Shown here one piece after another: positions 5,974 to 7,821 of a stretch of 7,821 bases of DNA (its first letter is position 1; every line of letters starts with the position of its first letter). Source of the stretch: Acidobacteriota bacterium (GTDB lineage Bacteria; Acidobacteriota; UBA6911). The stretch is taken from assembly GCA_023265215.1 (NCBI GenBank), contig JAHFUH010000245.1, positions 1 through 7,821 of the forward strand, written 5' to 3'. The translations under genes were made by a program, and so were the position numbers. The notes under the pieces were generated by a model, which worked only from the letters and a program-made list of their open reading frames with translations, made no database searches and was not told where the DNA came from.

Positions 5974-6852
5974 CTATTTGATGTAGGTAGCCGGCTGAAC
6001 ATACTTGAATTCGCCGGAAGATTCCAAAAGGCTTTCGGAATGGCCGACCAATAGATAGCCTCCGGGATTAAGCAACTCATAAAATTTCTGTACAAGATTT
6101 CGTTGGGCTGAAGTGTCGAAGTAAATCATAACGTTGCGACAGAATATTACGTCGAATGGTCCCTTCATCGGCCAGACGTCCATGAGATTAAGTCGGGCGA
6201 ATCGCACTATTTTTCGAGGCGTATCATTGATCCGATAAATGGCTGAGAAATTCGTTTGAATCAGGCTGAAATATTTTGCCAAGAATAAGGATGGGACATC
6301 CCTTGCGCTTTCCCTTTCATATTCACCGCATCGCGCTTTGGCTAAAACCCTGGATGAAATGTCCGTTGCTAGAATCTTTAGATCCATAGTATCAAAGCCT
6401 GGAAATTCCTCGGAAAGCAGCATGGCAATAGAATATGGTTCTTCACCCGAGGAACAGCCTGCGCTCCAAATGCGCAATCCTGAGCCTCTACGTTTGAGGC
6501 GAGGAAGTATCTGGCTCCGCAGAAAATTGAAATGATGCTCCTCCCGGAAGAAAGATGTTTTGTTCGTAGTCAAACAGTCGATCATGGCGTCCAGTTCCTG
6601 CGCTGTCTTATCCGCTTTCACATACTTTAGGTATTCATCAAAACTTCCGACCCCGAGATCCCGCAATCGTTTGGTTAGCCGCGATCGGACCAGTTGCTCT
6701 TTTCCGGAATTAAGCCGGATGCCGCAGTGCTTATAAACAATTTGGCTTATTTGGAGAAAATCCTTCAGATTCAGCAGGGGCTTGCCGCAAAAATCGTCGG
6801 CAGGTATATTCCCAAAGCGCTCATCGCAGTTTGCAGGCTTTTCTGTCGCCAT
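5974..6852 (-). CDS. cheR: Chemotaxis protein methyltransferase CheR
   Basis: CheR transfers methyl groups from S-adenosylmethionine to glutamates of chemoreceptors, setting adaptation. The 292-residue product has a roughly 28-residue N-terminal extension, then the helical CheR N-domain with the basic segment RSRLTKRLRDLG (56-67). The hallmark TNKTSFFRE follows at 96-104. The SAM-binding segment IWSAGCSSGEEPYSIAM begins at 128, followed by ATDIS, then FDVIFCRNVMIYFD and LLNPGGYLLVGHSESL, all diagnostic of CheR. No TPR or CheB fusion is present. The ATG at 6852 has AAGG a few bases upstream. It is the first gene of the minus-strand cluster and lies opposite the CheX-like gene. A candidate sigma-28 promoter sits just upstream. 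No receptor gene is in the window. Confidence 0.96.
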   Translation of the reverse strand: MATEKPANCDERFGNIPADDFCGKPLLNLKDFLQISQIVYKHCGIRLNSGKEQLVRSRLTKRLRDLGVGSFDEYLKYVKADKTAQELDAMIDCLTTNKTSFFREEHHFNFLRSQILPRLKRRGSGLRIWSAGCSSGEEPYSIAMLLSEEFPGFDTMDLKILATDISSRVLAKARCGEYERESARDVPSLFLAKYFSLIQTNFSAIYRINDTPRKIVRFARLNLMDVWPMKGPFDVIFCRNVMIYFDTSAQRNLVQKFYELLNPGGYLLVGHSESLLESSGEFKYVQPATYIK

Positions 6853-7176
6853 ATGGCCTTAATAATAAATACCTTTCCCGTAAAATCCTTATCGGACGTT
6901 GATTTCATCCTATTAGAACTGCCTGCTGAACGCTTATTGTGTCTAGCATTAGATCCTATATCTGGCACCGAAACAGGAGTGGGTTTTCAGCACATTGCCG
7001 ATAAGAATATGAGTGAATAGAATAATTAACTTCTGGGAAGCATTCTGGCGATAGATAGGAATTATTTGTTGGAATTTGTAAATATATCGACAGCATTTAA
7101 GAGTGTCCCAGGATCGGAGATTCGCGAGCGAGTACGCCCGCGATTAACAATCCAGCTTATATTTGAGGAGTAATTT
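6853..7176. other. Divergent intergenic region between cheR and the CheX-like gene
   Basis: These 324 bases carry no convincing coding frame and should hold the promoters of both flanking genes. Besides the minus-strand candidate before cheR, the plus strand has GCCGATAA at 6997-7004, a perfect sigma-28 -10 element but without a good -35 match. A weaker pair, TAAC (7027-7030) and GGCGATAG (7047-7054), has 16-base spacing. Either could drive the CheX-like gene with a leader of over 100 bases. A short GC-rich inverted repeat, TCGCG with CGCGA, lies around 7122-7144. The ribosome site GAGGAG at 7165-7170, six bases before the ATG, is the strongest in the window. No riboswitch or RNA gene is recognised. 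Confidence 0.5.
6889..6915 (-). promoter_or_regulatory. Candidate sigma-28 type promoter for cheR
   Basis: On the minus strand TAAT (6915-6912) and TCCGATAA (6896-6889) are separated by exactly 15 bases, the spacing between TAAA and GCCGATAA in the flagellar sigma-28 consensus. Ten of twelve consensus bases match. Transcription would begin near 6880, leaving a leader of about 28 bases before the cheR ATG. Position, spacing and the function of the downstream gene agree, but the call is by eye only. Confidence 0.38.
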
Positions 7177-7665
7177 ATGAACAGTGGAGTCGCCGCTGAC
7201 AGGATTACGTTAAGGGAGCTGGAAATAAGCCTGGCGCGGGCTTTAAAAGAAATAACCACGACCATGTTCAATTGTGATAGCGAAATTATTTCTGCCGAAA
7301 AAGTGGAGGCAGTTCCGCCGGGGCTTTCGGCTATTGTAGGTTTTGGAGGTCGAATCAGCGGATATATCGCTATTCACTTCCCGCCCAAAAGTGCTTGCCG
7401 TTTGGCATCCAGCCTGTTGGGAATGAGCTTTGATGAGATGGACGACATTGTCGCTGATGCGATGGGAGAGATGGTTAATATGCTTGCCGGCGGAGTGAAA
7501 AAGTTCGCAAGCTGCGATGAGGACCTGTTCAAGATATCGGTCCCTTCCATCGTATATGGAACTGATTATTATACAAGGGCCCCAAAAAATTCCGAGCGGT
7601 TGCTGATTGGAGTTCAAACAGAATTTGGTTCGTTTTCGGTTCAATTAGTATTTGCGGCTCACTAG
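7177..7665 (+). CDS. CheX-like chemotaxis phosphatase
   Basis: The 162-residue protein resembles the CheX group of the CheC/CheX/FliY phosphatase family, which removes phosphate from CheY-type response regulators. The active-site helix DAMGEMVNMLAGGVKK (94-109) has the family's catalytic Glu98 and Asn101 in E-x-x-N spacing. Before it lies a beta segment, GLSAIVGFGGRISGYIAIHFP (49-69), and a helix with the LASSLLGMSFDEM stretch, both usual in CheX. Only one E-x-x-N site is visible, which fits CheX rather than two-site CheC. The length is close to that of CheX proteins. The start is well set by GAGGAG at 7165-7170. It is transcribed away from cheR. Its target could be a CheY elsewhere or, speculatively, the nearby REC-HD-GYP regulator. 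Confidence 0.86.
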   Translation: MNSGVAADRITLRELEISLARALKEITTTMFNCDSEIISAEKVEAVPPGLSAIVGFGGRISGYIAIHFPPKSACRLASSLLGMSFDEMDDIVADAMGEMVNMLAGGVKKFASCDEDLFKISVPSIVYGTDYYTRAPKNSERLLIGVQTEFGSFSVQLVFAAH

Positions 7666-7708
7666 AGACCCATCCGGAAACCCTCTTTTTCGCGATTTCA
7701 CGGACTAG

Positions 7709-7821
7709 GAGCCTGTCCGAGAATTAGCCTTTCATAGCCCTCCCGGCCATATAAGCTCCCTATAGCTATTTCATAAGCTATCGATTATTTTTCGGCGAAA
7801 ATAGAAATGTGGATATTTGAA
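7709..7821 (+). mobile_element. Possible left end of an insertion sequence (partial)
   Basis: Beyond the CheX-like gene no coding frame is seen. At 7709 a segment begins GAGCCTGTCCGAGAATTAG, which looks like a terminal inverted repeat of a transposable element. It is preceded by the palindromic tetramer CTAG (7705-7708), of the kind duplicated by some IS5/IS1182-like elements. Downstream are an inverted repeat ATAGCT/AGCTAT (7762-7767, 7776-7781) and a small hairpin ATTTTT-CGGC-GAAAAT (7787-7802), then the window ends before any transposase frame. The resemblance is from memory, and the other end is not visible. Confidence 0.3.

Noticed and set aside
6964..6979. TGGCAC as a possible sigma-54 promoter half-site
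   Set aside because: The matching GC half (TTGC) is absent at the required spacing; CAGGA is found there instead.
6853..7176. A cyclic di-GMP riboswitch in the long leader of the CheX-like gene
   Set aside because: The conserved GEMM core and receptor segments are not seen, and the region does not fold by eye into that architecture.
7666..7704. A rho-independent terminator after the CheX-like gene (run of T at 7686-7690)
   Set aside because: No convincing GC-rich stem precedes the T-run.

Overview
The window is a piece of a bacterial chromosome from a flagellated, chemotactic organism. It holds three blocks. The left block (1-1582, plus strand) carries sugar-nucleotide genes. The central block (1598-3472, plus strand) is a compact flagellar stator module, flbD/swrD-like, motA and motB. 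The right block is a minus-strand chemotaxis and signalling cluster (6852 down to 3533) running cheR, a small unrecognised protein, a REC-HD-GYP response regulator and a GNAT acetyltransferase. A plus-strand CheX-like phosphatase gene (7177-7665) diverges from cheR. The last ~110 bases may be the left end of an insertion sequence that runs off the window.

Gene style (FlbD directly followed by MotA and MotB, a tandem GNAT protein, a stand-alone CheX, repeat-like intergenic hairpins, balanced base composition) suggests a Gram-negative environmental lineage such as Acidobacteriota or a deltaproteobacterial/Desulfobacterota relative. This is an impression from protein style, not a search result. 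No rRNA, tRNA, CRISPR array or complete transposase is visible.

How the genes may work together: MotA and MotB form the ion-driven stator of the flagellar motor, and the FlbD/SwrD family is linked to motor power. CheR methylates chemoreceptors. The HD-GYP regulator would degrade cyclic di-GMP when its REC domain is phosphorylated, and CheX removes phosphate from CheY-type REC domains. The right block could therefore couple receptor adaptation to cyclic di-GMP turnover. No receptor, CheA, CheW or CheY lies inside the window, so the partners must be elsewhere. The nucleotidyltransferase and the SpsF-like cytidylyltransferase could make activated sugars for a surface glycan, possibly for flagellin, but only position suggests this.

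Points of interest: candidate flagellar sigma-28 type promoters upstream of cheR and of flbD; two intergenic hairpins that look like dispersed repeats; a small protein between cheR and the HD-GYP gene with a motif (LHVQTE...GIVTQVF.NGRIIYSKK) that looks like a conserved uncharacterised domain; and the close coupling of a two-domain GNAT protein to the HD-GYP regulator.
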